From the NCBI GenBank assembly GCA_913062925.1, contig CAJXWJ010000006.1, forward strand, positions 1-64,000: a stretch of 64,000 bases of DNA, in the 5' to 3' direction. A program made the translations under genes and the position numbers. Source of the DNA: an uncultured Pseudorhodobacter sp. GTDB lineage: Bacteria > Pseudomonadota > Alphaproteobacteria > Rhodobacterales > Rhodobacteraceae. A model generated the notes under the pieces. That model made no database searches. It had not been told where the DNA came from and saw only the letters and a program-made list of their open reading frames with translations. Below, piece by piece: positions 27,192 to 36,334 of this stretch (position 1 is the first letter of the stretch; each line of letters starts with the position of its first letter).

Positions 27192-28513
27192 AGGCTTGCT
27201 CCATCAACCAATTCACCCCTATCGCGGGCGATTTCCAGCTCGGTCAGTGCGATATCATAGGCCAATGCGGCCTGATCGCGCTGAAGCCGCGCATAGGCGT
27301 CGTATTGGCCAACCAGTTCCAAAAGACTGCGGCGGCCAACTTTGTATTGCGTGGTAAAAAGCTCTAGGTTGCCGGCGGTTTGGCGTAGCACCTCTGCGCC
27401 CTGCGCCTGCCGCGAGGCCAGAGACGCCCTTTTTTGTTCAAGCGTCACGCTGCGGCGGTTTGCGGCCTCGGCGGCTTCGGCGGTCTGACGCGCCACCACA
27501 TCGCTGGTTTGGCGCAGCGCCTCCATATCGGATTTCGCTCCGGGATTAAGCATCCCCATGCCGGTCAAGCGCAGCGCAGGAGCGGCCCCATCGCCGCCGA
27601 TCCCTGTTGAGGCCGCAAGGCCAAATTTCATATTCGCCAATTGCAGATCAGCTTGCGCCAGATCCCGCGCGCCCTCACCCCGCGCCCGCAGAACCGTCAA
27701 GGGCTCCAAGTTGGCCGTGGAAATCCGATCAAGGCCGCGCAGACCTGTCAACGGCTGACCCGCAATCACAGCCAACTCTGCCAAGGCTGCATCGGCCGCG
27801 CGGCGGTCTGCGCTGACGGTGGCCTGCATCTCGGCAATGTGCTGGTCGATCACGCGCTGCTCGGACAGATCAGAGATGCCGCCTGCGACCCGTTTTTGCA
27901 TGATCACTGAAAAATCGGCCAGTTTGGCGGCCGCTTGCTCTGACACCACCGCCTGCGCCTTGGCGCGTTCTGCCGTCACATAATTCGACAGCCCGTCATA
28001 AACCCGCTGGTTCATTGCAATCGATAGGTCTACGGCGGCAACCTCGACATCTGCGGCGGCAAAGGCACGCTGCGCTTTGCGGCCACCGTTATCAAACAGC
28101 GCCTGATCCAACAGCAGACTTGTCGCCAGCCCGCCCAAAGAGGTCAGGCTAACGCTGGGACCGATCGAGGGCAGCCAGTTTTTCGCGCGCGCCTTGGCCT
28201 TCAGCTGGGCGACGCGCAGCTCTGCCTGCCCCGCCCCCGCACTTGCTGCAACAACTGCCCCGGCCACTTGCGCATAGGGACCGCCCGAGGGCAGCACCGA
28301 CCGGCGCGCCTGCAAATCCGCAATCAGCGCCGAGCTTTGCCCCGAAGCCGCAAGGTTTTGTGCCGCAGCGCCTTTCGGCTGCGCAACCACCGCAGCCGGC
28401 TTGGTCAGAGGGTTCCCCCCCGCCATGCAGGCTGACAGCAGCATCAGCGCCGCCAGTGCCGGACCACGGCTGCGAACCGCAGTCCAGGTTGCAAAAGTGC
28501 AGAGCCTTGGCAT
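27188..28513 (-). CDS. TolC-like outer-membrane efflux lipoprotein of type I secretion system
   Basis: LMLLSACMAG lipobox; C-term VGRRSLLELVGQYDAYARLQRDQAALAYDIALTELEIARDRGEL typical of TolC/LapE. Confidence 0.85.
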   Translation of the reverse strand: MPRLCTFATWTAVRSRGPALAALMLLSACMAGGNPLTKPAAVVAQPKGAAAQNLAASGQSSALIADLQARRSVLPSGGPYAQVAGAVVAASAGAGQAELRVAQLKAKARAKNWLPSIGPSVSLTSLGGLATSLLLDQALFDNGGRKAQRAFAAADVEVAAVDLSIAMNQRVYDGLSNYVTAERAKAQAVVSEQAAAKLADFSVIMQKRVAGGISDLSEQRVIDQHIAEMQATVSADRRAADAALAELAVIAGQPLTGLRGLDRISTANLEPLTVLRARGEGARDLAQADLQLANMKFGLAASTGIGGDGAAPALRLTGMGMLNPGAKSDMEALRQTSDVVARQTAEAAEAANRRSVTLEQKRASLASRQAQGAEVLRQTAGNLELFTTQYKVGRRSLLELVGQYDAYARLQRDQAALAYDIALTELEIARDRGELVDGASL

Positions 28514-28527
28514 CTCCAAATATCCGA

Positions 28528-31500
28528 TCACACGCCGGTATGGTTGACGATAATATCCGAGTCGATCAGCACGCTGGCCCCAGCCGTACCCAGATTATAG
28601 AGGTTATAGCTTTCTCCGTTGATGATCTGGCTTGAATGGGCATCGGTTGCACCAACCAAGTTGACATGGTCATCGCCTGCACCCGAAATCGTCATCGACT
28701 TGTCTGGGCCTGTCAGCGCATTTACCTGCGCTTCGGTCAGGGTCAATGTCGCATGCGAGGCGGTCAGGTTGATGGTGCCAAAGTCGAAATGATCCAGACC
28801 CGCGCGCGATAGATCGACCGTAGTCTCGCCCGTGGTCGAGCGGATATAGAGCGTGCTGGATTCATTGCCCGCGGCGTCTTGACTGCTGACCACCAGATAG
28901 CTGCCATCAGGCACAGGGCTATTGTCAAAATAGCTCCGCGTGATCTGCTTGGATGATCCGTTGATATCAGCAGTGCCATTCAAAGTCCCCGAAGGTGTGA
29001 TGTCGATCACTGTGCCAGTGGCTGCAACCATATGGAAGGTGGTGATATCTGGCGTGGTTTCGGTGACGATCCCCGTGATCTGGTTGCCGCCGCCCTCGTC
29101 GCGGATAATCCAAGGGTCGTTTGGCGCAACAGTGTCAAAGGCAAAGTTTTGGTCGTAATGCGCAACGTTTCCGGCCAAATCGGTGGCGGTCACGGTGACA
29201 CTGCGGCTTGCGCCACTGCCCTGCCCCGTTGGCAAATGCGCGGTGTCAAAGGTGACAGACCAATTGCCCGAAGCATCCGCAGTGGTCTGCAAATCAATCC
29301 CATTTTGCATATGCACCACGATCTGCGCGCCCACCTCGGCCGTACCTGCCACAACCAAGCCATCCACGGCTTCGGTTGCGTTCAAGATGCCGTCGCCCGC
29401 CAAAGGCGCAGCCGGCTTTTGGAAATTGCTTACCTGCGTATCAACCAAAACGCTGGAGGTAATCGGCGCCGAGACGTTGCCATAGCTGTCGGTTGCCACG
29501 GCGGTGATCTGCATCGAATGCATCTCGCCTGCGGTAATCTCGCCTGGGGCGAAGGTATAGCTCCAGGCCCCATTGCTGACGGTGGCCTGATGCTCTGCGC
29601 CATTGCCAAGCTTGACCATGACAGTCGAGCCCGCTTCGACCGTGCCGCCCACTTTCAGCCCGCCCAGCGCTTCGGCGGCGTTCAGAACCGCGTCAGCTTT
29701 TATAGAACTGGTATTGGTCAATGTCTGAGCGAAATTGCTAACCAAAGTGTCAACCTGCACTGGCGAGGTGACGGTGGCCGAGCGATTGCCATAGGCATCG
29801 GTCGCATAGGCCGAAATCGCCATGCTGTGCAGATCGCCCGGGGTCACCTCCGAGGCAGGGAAGGTATAGCTCCAATTGCCGTTGCTGACGGTGGCCTGAT
29901 GCTCGACGCCATTGCCCAGCTTGACCATAACAACCGAACCGGCTTCTACAGTACCGCCGATCCGCAGGCCACCTTGGGCTTCGGCCGCATTTAATACGCT
30001 ATCGGCTTTAACAGAGCTGGTATCGGTCAGAGTCTGGGCAAAATTGCTGACCAGCGTATCGACCTGGACCGTCGAGGCGATGGTGTTCGACACGTTGCCA
30101 TAGGCATCCGTGGCATAGGCGCTGATTGGCATTGTGTGCAAATCACCTGTGGTGATTTCGTTTGCGGCGAAAGTATAGCTCCAGCTGCCGTTCGACACGC
30201 TGGCGGCGTGATAGCTGCCATCGCCCAGCTTGACCATCACGCTCGAGCCTGCCTCAACCGTGCCGCTGATTTTCAAACCCAGCTGCTGTTCGGCACCATT
30301 CAAAACCATATCGGCCTTGATCGCACTCGTATCGGTATTGGTCAGAGCAAAGTTGCTGACCAAAGTATCCACCTTGATCGGCGAGACAATGGGCGGAGAC
30401 ACATTGCCATATTTATCCGTCGCAATCGCGGTCAGCTGCATATTGTGCAGATCGCCAGGTGTGATTTCACTTGCGGCGAAAGTATAGCTCCAGCTGCCAT
30501 CGGTCACGGTCGCGGCATAGGTGCTGCCGTTGTCCAGTTTCACCTGAACCGTAGAGCCCGGCTCGACAAGACCACCAACGGTTAGACCTTGGGCCGATTC
30601 CGCGGCGTTCAGCACCCCGTCCGAGCCTGCACTGCTTGCGCTATGGGTGAAGGGCTGCACCACCGTATCAACCACCAGCGTATCATTTGCCGAAACTTTG
30701 TTACCGGCGCTGTCGGTCGCGGTCACAACGACAGGAATTTCATACTGGCCAGGGTTCACCTGAGTGGTCGGGAAGGTCACAGTCCAAGTGCCATCTGCAC
30801 CCGCTGTGGTCGACTGGGTGTTGCCATTGACCAAAACATCAATCTTGGCGCCCGGTTCGCTGGTGCCGCCAATCTGTACCCCGTTCTGATAGGCCACCCC
30901 CGTCTCGACATGCGAAACGGTCTTGGTGCCTTGGTCAATCGCCACAACCGGAGGCGTGGTGTCGGCGGGTTCACCAGAATTGGTGCCACCCGTACCACCT
31001 GTACTTGTCGTGCCCGTGCTCGTCTCGCCTGTGCCGCCTGTAACCGTATCGGTGCCACCCCCGCCAGAGACGCCAGCGCCCAGCACCGCCAGACCGCCCG
31101 CCGCAGCCGCAGCCGTGCCAACTCCACCAAAGCCACCCAAAAGCCCCGGAATAAACGGAGCCATGCCTGCCGGTTCGTTGGCCGCAAAGGCGGTGTCCAC
31201 GACCGTGTCGGCGGTCGTAAAGCGCAGATCGTCCAGCGGGCTCCACTTATCCCAGCCGCTCACCGGGCCATAATCGGCAAACAACACGCCGTCGCCGCTT
31301 GGCTGTACCAAAACTTCGGTCATCTCGCCATCAGCAGAAATATACAGGTGGTTCTCTTGCCCCGGTACTGCATTGAAATAATTGCTCAACACGACCATCC
31401 GGCCATCTGCCAGCCGGATCAGCAGATCGCCGCCCTGCTGTTCATAGGCCACAATGGATGTCTTTGAGAGGTTCAGCGATATGCTATCGCCAGCACCGAT

Positions 31501-31593
31501 CTGGATGAAGTTGCCCTGCGTATCGCCTGCGACACTGCCATGCTGCTTTGCGCCCGCAAAATCGCGGACGGCGAAATCAATCGCCTGAACCAT
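28528..31593 (-). CDS. Large secreted BapA-like adhesin with six tandem Ig-like repeats, type I secretion substrate
   Basis: N-terminal BapA-prefix-like VQAIDFAVRDFAGAKQHGSVAGD..., tandem ~100-aa repeats with SYTFAASEITPGDLHxM.....ATDxYGN, glycine-threonine linker, C-terminal signal-like region; adjacent dedicated T1SS. Confidence 0.85.
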   Translation of the reverse strand: MVQAIDFAVRDFAGAKQHGSVAGDTQGNFIQIGAGDSISLNLSKTSIVAYEQQGGDLLIRLADGRMVVLSNYFNAVPGQENHLYISADGEMTEVLVQPSGDGVLFADYGPVSGWDKWSPLDDLRFTTADTVVDTAFAANEPAGMAPFIPGLLGGFGGVGTAAAAAGGLAVLGAGVSGGGGTDTVTGGTGETSTGTTSTGGTGGTNSGEPADTTPPVVAIDQGTKTVSHVETGVAYQNGVQIGGTSEPGAKIDVLVNGNTQSTTAGADGTWTVTFPTTQVNPGQYEIPVVVTATDSAGNKVSANDTLVVDTVVQPFTHSASSAGSDGVLNAAESAQGLTVGGLVEPGSTVQVKLDNGSTYAATVTDGSWSYTFAASEITPGDLHNMQLTAIATDKYGNVSPPIVSPIKVDTLVSNFALTNTDTSAIKADMVLNGAEQQLGLKISGTVEAGSSVMVKLGDGSYHAASVSNGSWSYTFAANEITTGDLHTMPISAYATDAYGNVSNTIASTVQVDTLVSNFAQTLTDTSSVKADSVLNAAEAQGGLRIGGTVEAGSVVMVKLGNGVEHQATVSNGNWSYTFPASEVTPGDLHSMAISAYATDAYGNRSATVTSPVQVDTLVSNFAQTLTNTSSIKADAVLNAAEALGGLKVGGTVEAGSTVMVKLGNGAEHQATVSNGAWSYTFAPGEITAGEMHSMQITAVATDSYGNVSAPITSSVLVDTQVSNFQKPAAPLAGDGILNATEAVDGLVVAGTAEVGAQIVVHMQNGIDLQTTADASGNWSVTFDTAHLPTGQGSGASRSVTVTATDLAGNVAHYDQNFAFDTVAPNDPWIIRDEGGGNQITGIVTETTPDITTFHMVAATGTVIDITPSGTLNGTADINGSSKQITRSYFDNSPVPDGSYLVVSSQDAAGNESSTLYIRSTTGETTVDLSRAGLDHFDFGTINLTASHATLTLTEAQVNALTGPDKSMTISGAGDDHVNLVGATDAHSSQIINGESYNLYNLGTAGASVLIDSDIIVNHTGV
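29139..30960 (-). repeat. Array of six ~95-103 aa Ig-like repeats within the adhesin (approximate bounds)
   Basis: Repeats aligned by hand, e.g. VDTLVSNFAQTLTDTSSVKADSVLNAAEAQGGLRIGGTVEAGSVVMVKLGNGVEHQATVSNGNWSYTFPASEVTPGDLHSMAISAYATDAYGN; central three most similar. Confidence 0.85.
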
Positions 31594-31685
31594 TGTACTA
31601 CTCCGCCTCAAAAACCCAAGCTTTAGCGCCTGGAGTGTTATTAGCCCCATTTTTGAGGCCTATTGCGTTCATCAATACTTTGATC

Positions 31686-31697
31686 TGGACACAATTT
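31686..31697. promoter_or_regulatory. 12-mer TGGACACAATTT upstream of adhesin, shared with RTX upstream region
   Basis: Identical 12-mer at 5147-5158; both lie in upstream intergenic regions of large secreted proteins on the minus strand. Confidence 0.4.
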
Positions 31698-31746
31698 CTA
31701 GTCCTTTGATTGAATTTGATATACTTTAGGGACTTATTGATCTCAA

Positions 31747-31786
31747 TTTCGCCACAAAAGCGCGACTTTCGCTACAAAAGCGCAAC
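31747..31786. repeat. Two directly adjacent 20-bp repeats TTTCGCYACAAAAGCGCRAC
   Basis: TTTCGCCACAAAAGCGCGAC (31747-31766) and TTTCGCTACAAAAGCGCAAC (31767-31786), 18/20 identical, in the divergent adhesin/cysD intergenic region. Confidence 0.8.
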
Positions 31787-32116
31787 AGTCGGCGGGGAAA
31801 TAGCTGACATTTTAGGGGAAATTGCGCGATCTAGAGGCAGATCAGCCCAGCCTTGGCGACAAAACCACTAAGTCTTGCGGTGGCACCCAGCTTTCTCAAC
31901 GTTTTGACTGTTGCGCAAAGAACCAACCGCGCGCAAATCTGCGGCAAGCCCGCACAGTTTTCCAACCAAAGCTGCCCAAGCCGAACAATCGCCGCAGATT
32001 TGTCGCAATCCTCAGCCCTATATCCCGAAATTCATCCCGCGCCAAAGATAGCGCGGTCTCCCCTTGGCTCCTGATCCGAAATTTGCCAAATAAGACGCGT
32101 AAGAAAAAAGGATTTT

Positions 32117-33052
32117 ATGATGACAGGCACGCCCGCCGCAGCACCGCTCTCGCAAAACACGCTGACCCATTTGCAGCGGTTGGAAGCGGAAAGCATCCAC
32201 ATCATGCGCGAGGTCGTGGCCAATGCCGAAAATCCGGTGATGCTTTATTCTGTGGGCAAAGATTCGGCCTGCATGCTGCATCTGGCCAAGAAAGCCTTTT
32301 ATCCGGCACCGCCGCCGTTTCCCTTGCTGCATGTCGACACCACTTGGAAATTCAAGGCGATGTATGACTTGCGCGAAAAAGCCGCGCGTGATGCAGGCAT
32401 GCAGCTGATCGTTCATCAAAATCCCGAAGCCATGGAAAAAGGCATCAACCCCTTTGACCACGGCAGCCTACACACCGATATGTGGAAGACCGAGGGGCTG
32501 AAACAGGCGCTGACCAAGTATAACTTTGACGTCGCCTTTGGTGGTGCGCGCCGTGACGAAGAAAAGTCGCGCGCCAAAGAGCGGATCTTTTCCTTCCGCT
32601 CGGCCAATCACCGTTGGGACCCAAAAAGCCAGCGTCCCGAGCTTTGGCGGCTTTACAACACCCGCAAGGCCAAGTCCGAATCCATCCGCGCCTTTCCGCT
32701 GTCGAACTGGACCGAGCTAGATATCTGGCAATATATCCATCTGGAAGGCATCGAGATCGTGCCGCTGTATTTCTCGGCTCCGCGCCCTGTGGTGGAACGC
32801 AACGGCATGGTGCTGATGGTGGATGACGACCGCTTTCCGCTTGCGCCGGGCGAAGTGCCGCAGATGAAGTCGATCCGCTTTCGCACGCTGGGCTGCTATC
32901 CGCTGACCGGCGCGGTCGAAAGCACCGCCGCCACCCTGCCCGAGATCATTCAGGAAATGCTGCTGACCACTACATCTGAACGTCAGGGCCGCGCGATTGA
33001 CCACGATCAAGCCGCCTCGATGGAGAAAAAGAAACAAGAGGGGTATTTCTGA
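32117..33052 (+). CDS. cysD: Sulfate adenylyltransferase small subunit CysD
   Basis: [45 protein letters not shown]...; C-term [23 protein letters not shown]. Confidence 0.96.
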   Translation: MMTGTPAAAPLSQNTLTHLQRLEAESIHIMREVVANAENPVMLYSVGKDSACMLHLAKKAFYPAPPPFPLLHVDTTWKFKAMYDLREKAARDAGMQLIVHQNPEAMEKGINPFDHGSLHTDMWKTEGLKQALTKYNFDVAFGGARRDEEKSRAKERIFSFRSANHRWDPKSQRPELWRLYNTRKAKSESIRAFPLSNWTELDIWQYIHLEGIEIVPLYFSAPRPVVERNGMVLMVDDDRFPLAPGEVPQMKSIRFRTLGCYPLTGAVESTAATLPEIIQEMLLTTTSERQGRAIDHDQAASMEKKKQEGYF

Positions 33053-34968
33053 TGACCAATCCAGCCCAAGACCCCGTTTACATCGCCGAAGACCTGATCG
33101 CCGAGGACATCGACGCCTATCTGCTGAAACATCAGCACAAAACCATGCTGCGCTTTATCACCTGCGGGTCGGTGGATGACGGCAAATCGACGCTGATTGG
33201 CCGACTGCTTTACGACAGCAAGATGATCTTCGAAGACCAGCTTGCCAGCCTGGAACATGACAGCAAAGCCCATGGCACCCAAGGTCAGAACATCGACTTT
33301 GCCTTGCTGGTTGACGGGCTTGCCGCAGAGCGCGAGCAGGGCATCACCATCGACGTCGCCTATCGGTTTTTCGCCACCGACAAGCGCAAGTTCATCGTCG
33401 CCGATACCCCCGGCCACGAGCAATATACCCGCAATATGGTCACAGGCGCCTCGACCGCCGATCTGGCGGTGATCTTGATCGACGCCCGCCAAGGGGTGTT
33501 GACCCAGACCCGGCGGCATTCCTATTTGGTGCAGCTGCTTGGCATTCGCAACGTGGTGCTGGCGGTGAACAAGATGGATCTGGTCGGCTATAGCCAAGAC
33601 CGTTTTGACCAGATCGTCAGCGAATATGCGCAGTTTGCCGAACAGCTTGGCATGACGGCTTTCTTGCCAATCCCGATCTCGGGTCTGGCGGGGGATAATA
33701 TCGTCACCCCAAGCGCCAATATGGGCTGGTATCAGGGGCCAACCCTGCTGGGCCATCTGGAAGAGGCGCCGATCAATGTGGCGCGCATGGCGGATGAAGC
33801 CTTTCGCATGGCGGTGCAATGGGTGAACCGGCCCAATCTGGACTTCCGCGGCTTTGCGGGGCAGATCGGGTCAGGTGCGGTGCAGCCCGGCGATGCCATT
33901 CGGGTGCTGCCTTCGGGCAAGACCACCACGGTGAAATCCATCGTCACCTATGGCGGCACTCTGGATCGCGCCGTTGCAGGGCAGTCGATCACCCTGACCT
34001 TTGCCGATGAAATCGACTGCTCGCGCGGCGATGTGATCGTGCGCGCCGATGCGCCTTGCGAGGTGGCCGACCAGTTCGAGGCGACCTTGGTCTGGATGGA
34101 CGAGCACGAGATGCTGCCCGGCCGCCCCTATCTGTTGAAGATCGGCACCCAGACCCTGACCGCCACCGTCACCGAGCCGAAATACGAGGTGAACATCAAC
34201 ACGCTGGAACATCTGCCGTCGCGGACCTTGGCGCTGAATGCGATTGGCGTCGTCAATATCTCGACCGACCGCGCGGTGCCGTTTGAATCCTATGCCAAGA
34301 ACCCCGATCTGGGGGGCTTTATCCTGATCGACCGGATGACCAATGCGACCGTGGCCGCTGGCATGGTGCATTTTGCACTGCGCCGCAGTCAGAACATCCA
34401 TTGGCAGGCCTTGGATATTGACCGTGCGGCGCATGCCTCGATCAAGAACCAAAAGGCCAAGGTGGTTTGGTTTACCGGCCTCTCGGGTTCTGGCAAATCG
34501 ACGATCGCCAATATTGTTGAGAAGAAACTGCATGCGATGGGCAAGCATACCTTCCTGCTTGACGGCGACAACGTCCGCCACGGGTTGAACCGCGACCTTG
34601 GCTTTACCGATGCTGACCGCGTGGAAAACATCCGCCGCGTCGGCGAGGTGGCCAAGCTGATGTCGGATGCCGGGCTGATCGTGCTGACCGCCTTTATCTC
34701 GCCCTTCCGCGCCGAGCGGCAGATGGTGCGCGAGATCATGGCCGAGGGCGAGTTCATGGAAGTTTATGTCGACACCCCGCTAGAGGTTGCCGAAGATCGC
34801 GACGTCAAAGGCCTTTATAAAAAGGCCCGCGCTGGCAATCTGAAGAACTTTACCGGCATCGACAGCCCTTACGAGGCGCCAGAGGCCCCCGAGATCACGG
34901 TCAACACCGTCGCCCTGACCGCAGAAGACGCGGCAGAGCAGATCATCGCGGCGCTGCTGGCCAGCTAA
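33052..34968 (+). CDS. cysNC: Bifunctional sulfate adenylyltransferase GTPase subunit / adenylylsulfate kinase (CysN-CysC fusion)
   Basis: GTPase motifs [37 protein letters not shown]-terminal APS kinase [34 protein letters not shown]. Confidence 0.95.
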   Translation: MTNPAQDPVYIAEDLIAEDIDAYLLKHQHKTMLRFITCGSVDDGKSTLIGRLLYDSKMIFEDQLASLEHDSKAHGTQGQNIDFALLVDGLAAEREQGITIDVAYRFFATDKRKFIVADTPGHEQYTRNMVTGASTADLAVILIDARQGVLTQTRRHSYLVQLLGIRNVVLAVNKMDLVGYSQDRFDQIVSEYAQFAEQLGMTAFLPIPISGLAGDNIVTPSANMGWYQGPTLLGHLEEAPINVARMADEAFRMAVQWVNRPNLDFRGFAGQIGSGAVQPGDAIRVLPSGKTTTVKSIVTYGGTLDRAVAGQSITLTFADEIDCSRGDVIVRADAPCEVADQFEATLVWMDEHEMLPGRPYLLKIGTQTLTATVTEPKYEVNINTLEHLPSRTLALNAIGVVNISTDRAVPFESYAKNPDLGGFILIDRMTNATVAAGMVHFALRRSQNIHWQALDIDRAAHASIKNQKAKVVWFTGLSGSGKSTIANIVEKKLHAMGKHTFLLDGDNVRHGLNRDLGFTDADRVENIRRVGEVAKLMSDAGLIVLTAFISPFRAERQMVREIMAEGEFMEVYVDTPLEVAEDRDVKGLYKKARAGNLKNFTGIDSPYEAPEAPEITVNTVALTAEDAAEQIIAALLAS

Positions 34969-34970
34969 GA

Positions 34971-35858
34971 TCAGGCGGCGGGGGTTTTCAGGCGGGCAAG
35001 TTGCACCGCCAAAATCCCCGCCGCTGCGATAGCCACGCCGATCATATCGGTTAGATGGATCTTTTCGCCCAACAAAAGTGCGGCGATCAGCACACCAAAA
35101 AACGGGTTCATAAAGTGGAAGGCCGAGGCTTTTACCGCGCCAACCCGCCCGACCAGCGTGAACCACAACAGCGTGGCCGCCAGCCCCGGAATCAGAATCT
35201 GATAGGCAAAGGCCGCCAAAAACCGCGGGCTGATCTGCGCAGTCAAAGGCTCGCTGACCCCAGCGACCACCGCCAGCACCACCGAGCCCACCAGCATCTG
35301 CAAGCCGACCACCATCAACAGATTGCCGCCAGATGTCGCACCCCGCATCGTCAGCGTCGCCACCGCCAGCGCCAAGGCCCCACCGATGCAAAGCAGAATG
35401 CCGATAGGATCAGCGCCACCCGAAAGCCTGCTGCCCATGATCAAAGCCACGCCCGAAAACCCAGCCAAAAGACCCAAAAGCCCAAGGTTCGAGACTTTTT
35501 CGCCGCGCAAAACCCAGCCAAGCAGCGCCACGATCAACGGCATGGTCGAAGCGATAATCGCCGCCAATGACGCCTCGGTGCCCTGCAGCGCGATAAAGTT
35601 AAAGCCAAGATAGATCGCGTTCTGGCACAGACCAAAAACGATGACCGAGCGCGCCTGCCCGGGCGTCAGCCGCCAGCTTTGGCCCAGCGCCCGCGCGACC
35701 ACCACAGCCAGCAGTCCCGAAATCAAAAACCGCATCGATAAAGCCGCCAAAGGCGGGGCAGCGGCTACAATAATCCGCGCCGTGGCAAAGGCCGACGACC
35801 ACATCAACGAAAACGTCAGCCCCATCGCGATTGCGCGCAGATCCATGCCAGCCCCCAT
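34971..35858 (-). CDS. EamA/DMT-superfamily transporter
   Basis: Ten-TM DMT pattern with two EamA repeats; HFMNPFFGVLIAALLLGEKI. Confidence 0.85.
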   Translation of the reverse strand: MGAGMDLRAIAMGLTFSLMWSSAFATARIIVAAAPPLAALSMRFLISGLLAVVVARALGQSWRLTPGQARSVIVFGLCQNAIYLGFNFIALQGTEASLAAIIASTMPLIVALLGWVLRGEKVSNLGLLGLLAGFSGVALIMGSRLSGGADPIGILLCIGGALALAVATLTMRGATSGGNLLMVVGLQMLVGSVVLAVVAGVSEPLTAQISPRFLAAFAYQILIPGLAATLLWFTLVGRVGAVKASAFHFMNPFFGVLIAALLLGEKIHLTDMIGVAIAAAGILAVQLARLKTPAA

Positions 35859-35860
35859 GT

Positions 35861-35889
35861 AAAAAGGGCCGCCAAATCGGCGACCCTTT
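35861..35889 (-). terminator. Rho-independent terminator downstream of HU gene
   Basis: Minus strand AAAGGGTCGCC-GATTT-GGCGGCCCTTT followed by TT; 11-bp stem with one G-T pair, ~21 bp after HU stop. Confidence 0.7.
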
Positions 35890-35910
35890 CCGAAACCCTT
35901 CAGCGCAAAC

Positions 35911-36207
35911 TTATGCGTTGACGATGTCTTTCAAAGCCTTAGCGATGGCGAATTTCACCTGCTTGTCAGCTGGCTTGGTCATGGTTTCGCCGGTTGCTGG
36001 GTTACGCACTTGACGCTCTGGACGGGCCTTGCAAGCCACTTTTCCCAAACCTGGCAGGGTCACTGCGCCGCCAGCGGAAACTTCGCGCGACACCACAGCT
36101 GCGATCGCGTCCAAAGCAGCGGTTGCAGTTTTCTTGTCGGAATCCATCGCATCGGCAAGAGCTGCAACAAGCTGGGTTTTGGTCATCGGTTTGTTCATTT
36201 TGTTCAT
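35911..36207 (-). CDS. hup: HU-family DNA-binding protein
   Basis: MTKTQLVAALADAMDSDKKTATAALDAIAAVVSREVSAGGAVTLPGLGKVACKARPERQVRNPATGETMTKPADKQVKFAIAKALKD. Confidence 0.92.
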   Translation of the reverse strand: MNKMNKPMTKTQLVAALADAMDSDKKTATAALDAIAAVVSREVSAGGAVTLPGLGKVACKARPERQVRNPATGETMTKPADKQVKFAIAKALKDIVNA

Positions 36208-36334
36208 CCCTTGGTTCCGACCCGCTGATTTTTGTGCGGGCCTTATTTGCCTGTCAGGCGGATAAAGTGGCTTTTCACGCTTTCGCGGTCCAAGGCAAGC
36301 TCTTTTTGGCCGAGAATAAGGTGTTTTTGCGATT

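Noticed and set aside
29032-31467. Plus-strand ORFs (29032-29994, 30136-30585, 30589-31467) antisense to the adhesin
   Set aside because: Periodic translations mirror the adhesin repeats; not independent genes.
31822-32367. 181-aa ORF upstream of and overlapping cysD
   Set aside because: Overlaps cysD out of frame and has no recognizable domain; region better treated as intergenic/regulatory.
33007-33819. 270-aa minus-strand ORF antisense to cysNC
   Set aside because: Antisense artefact over a clear GTPase gene.
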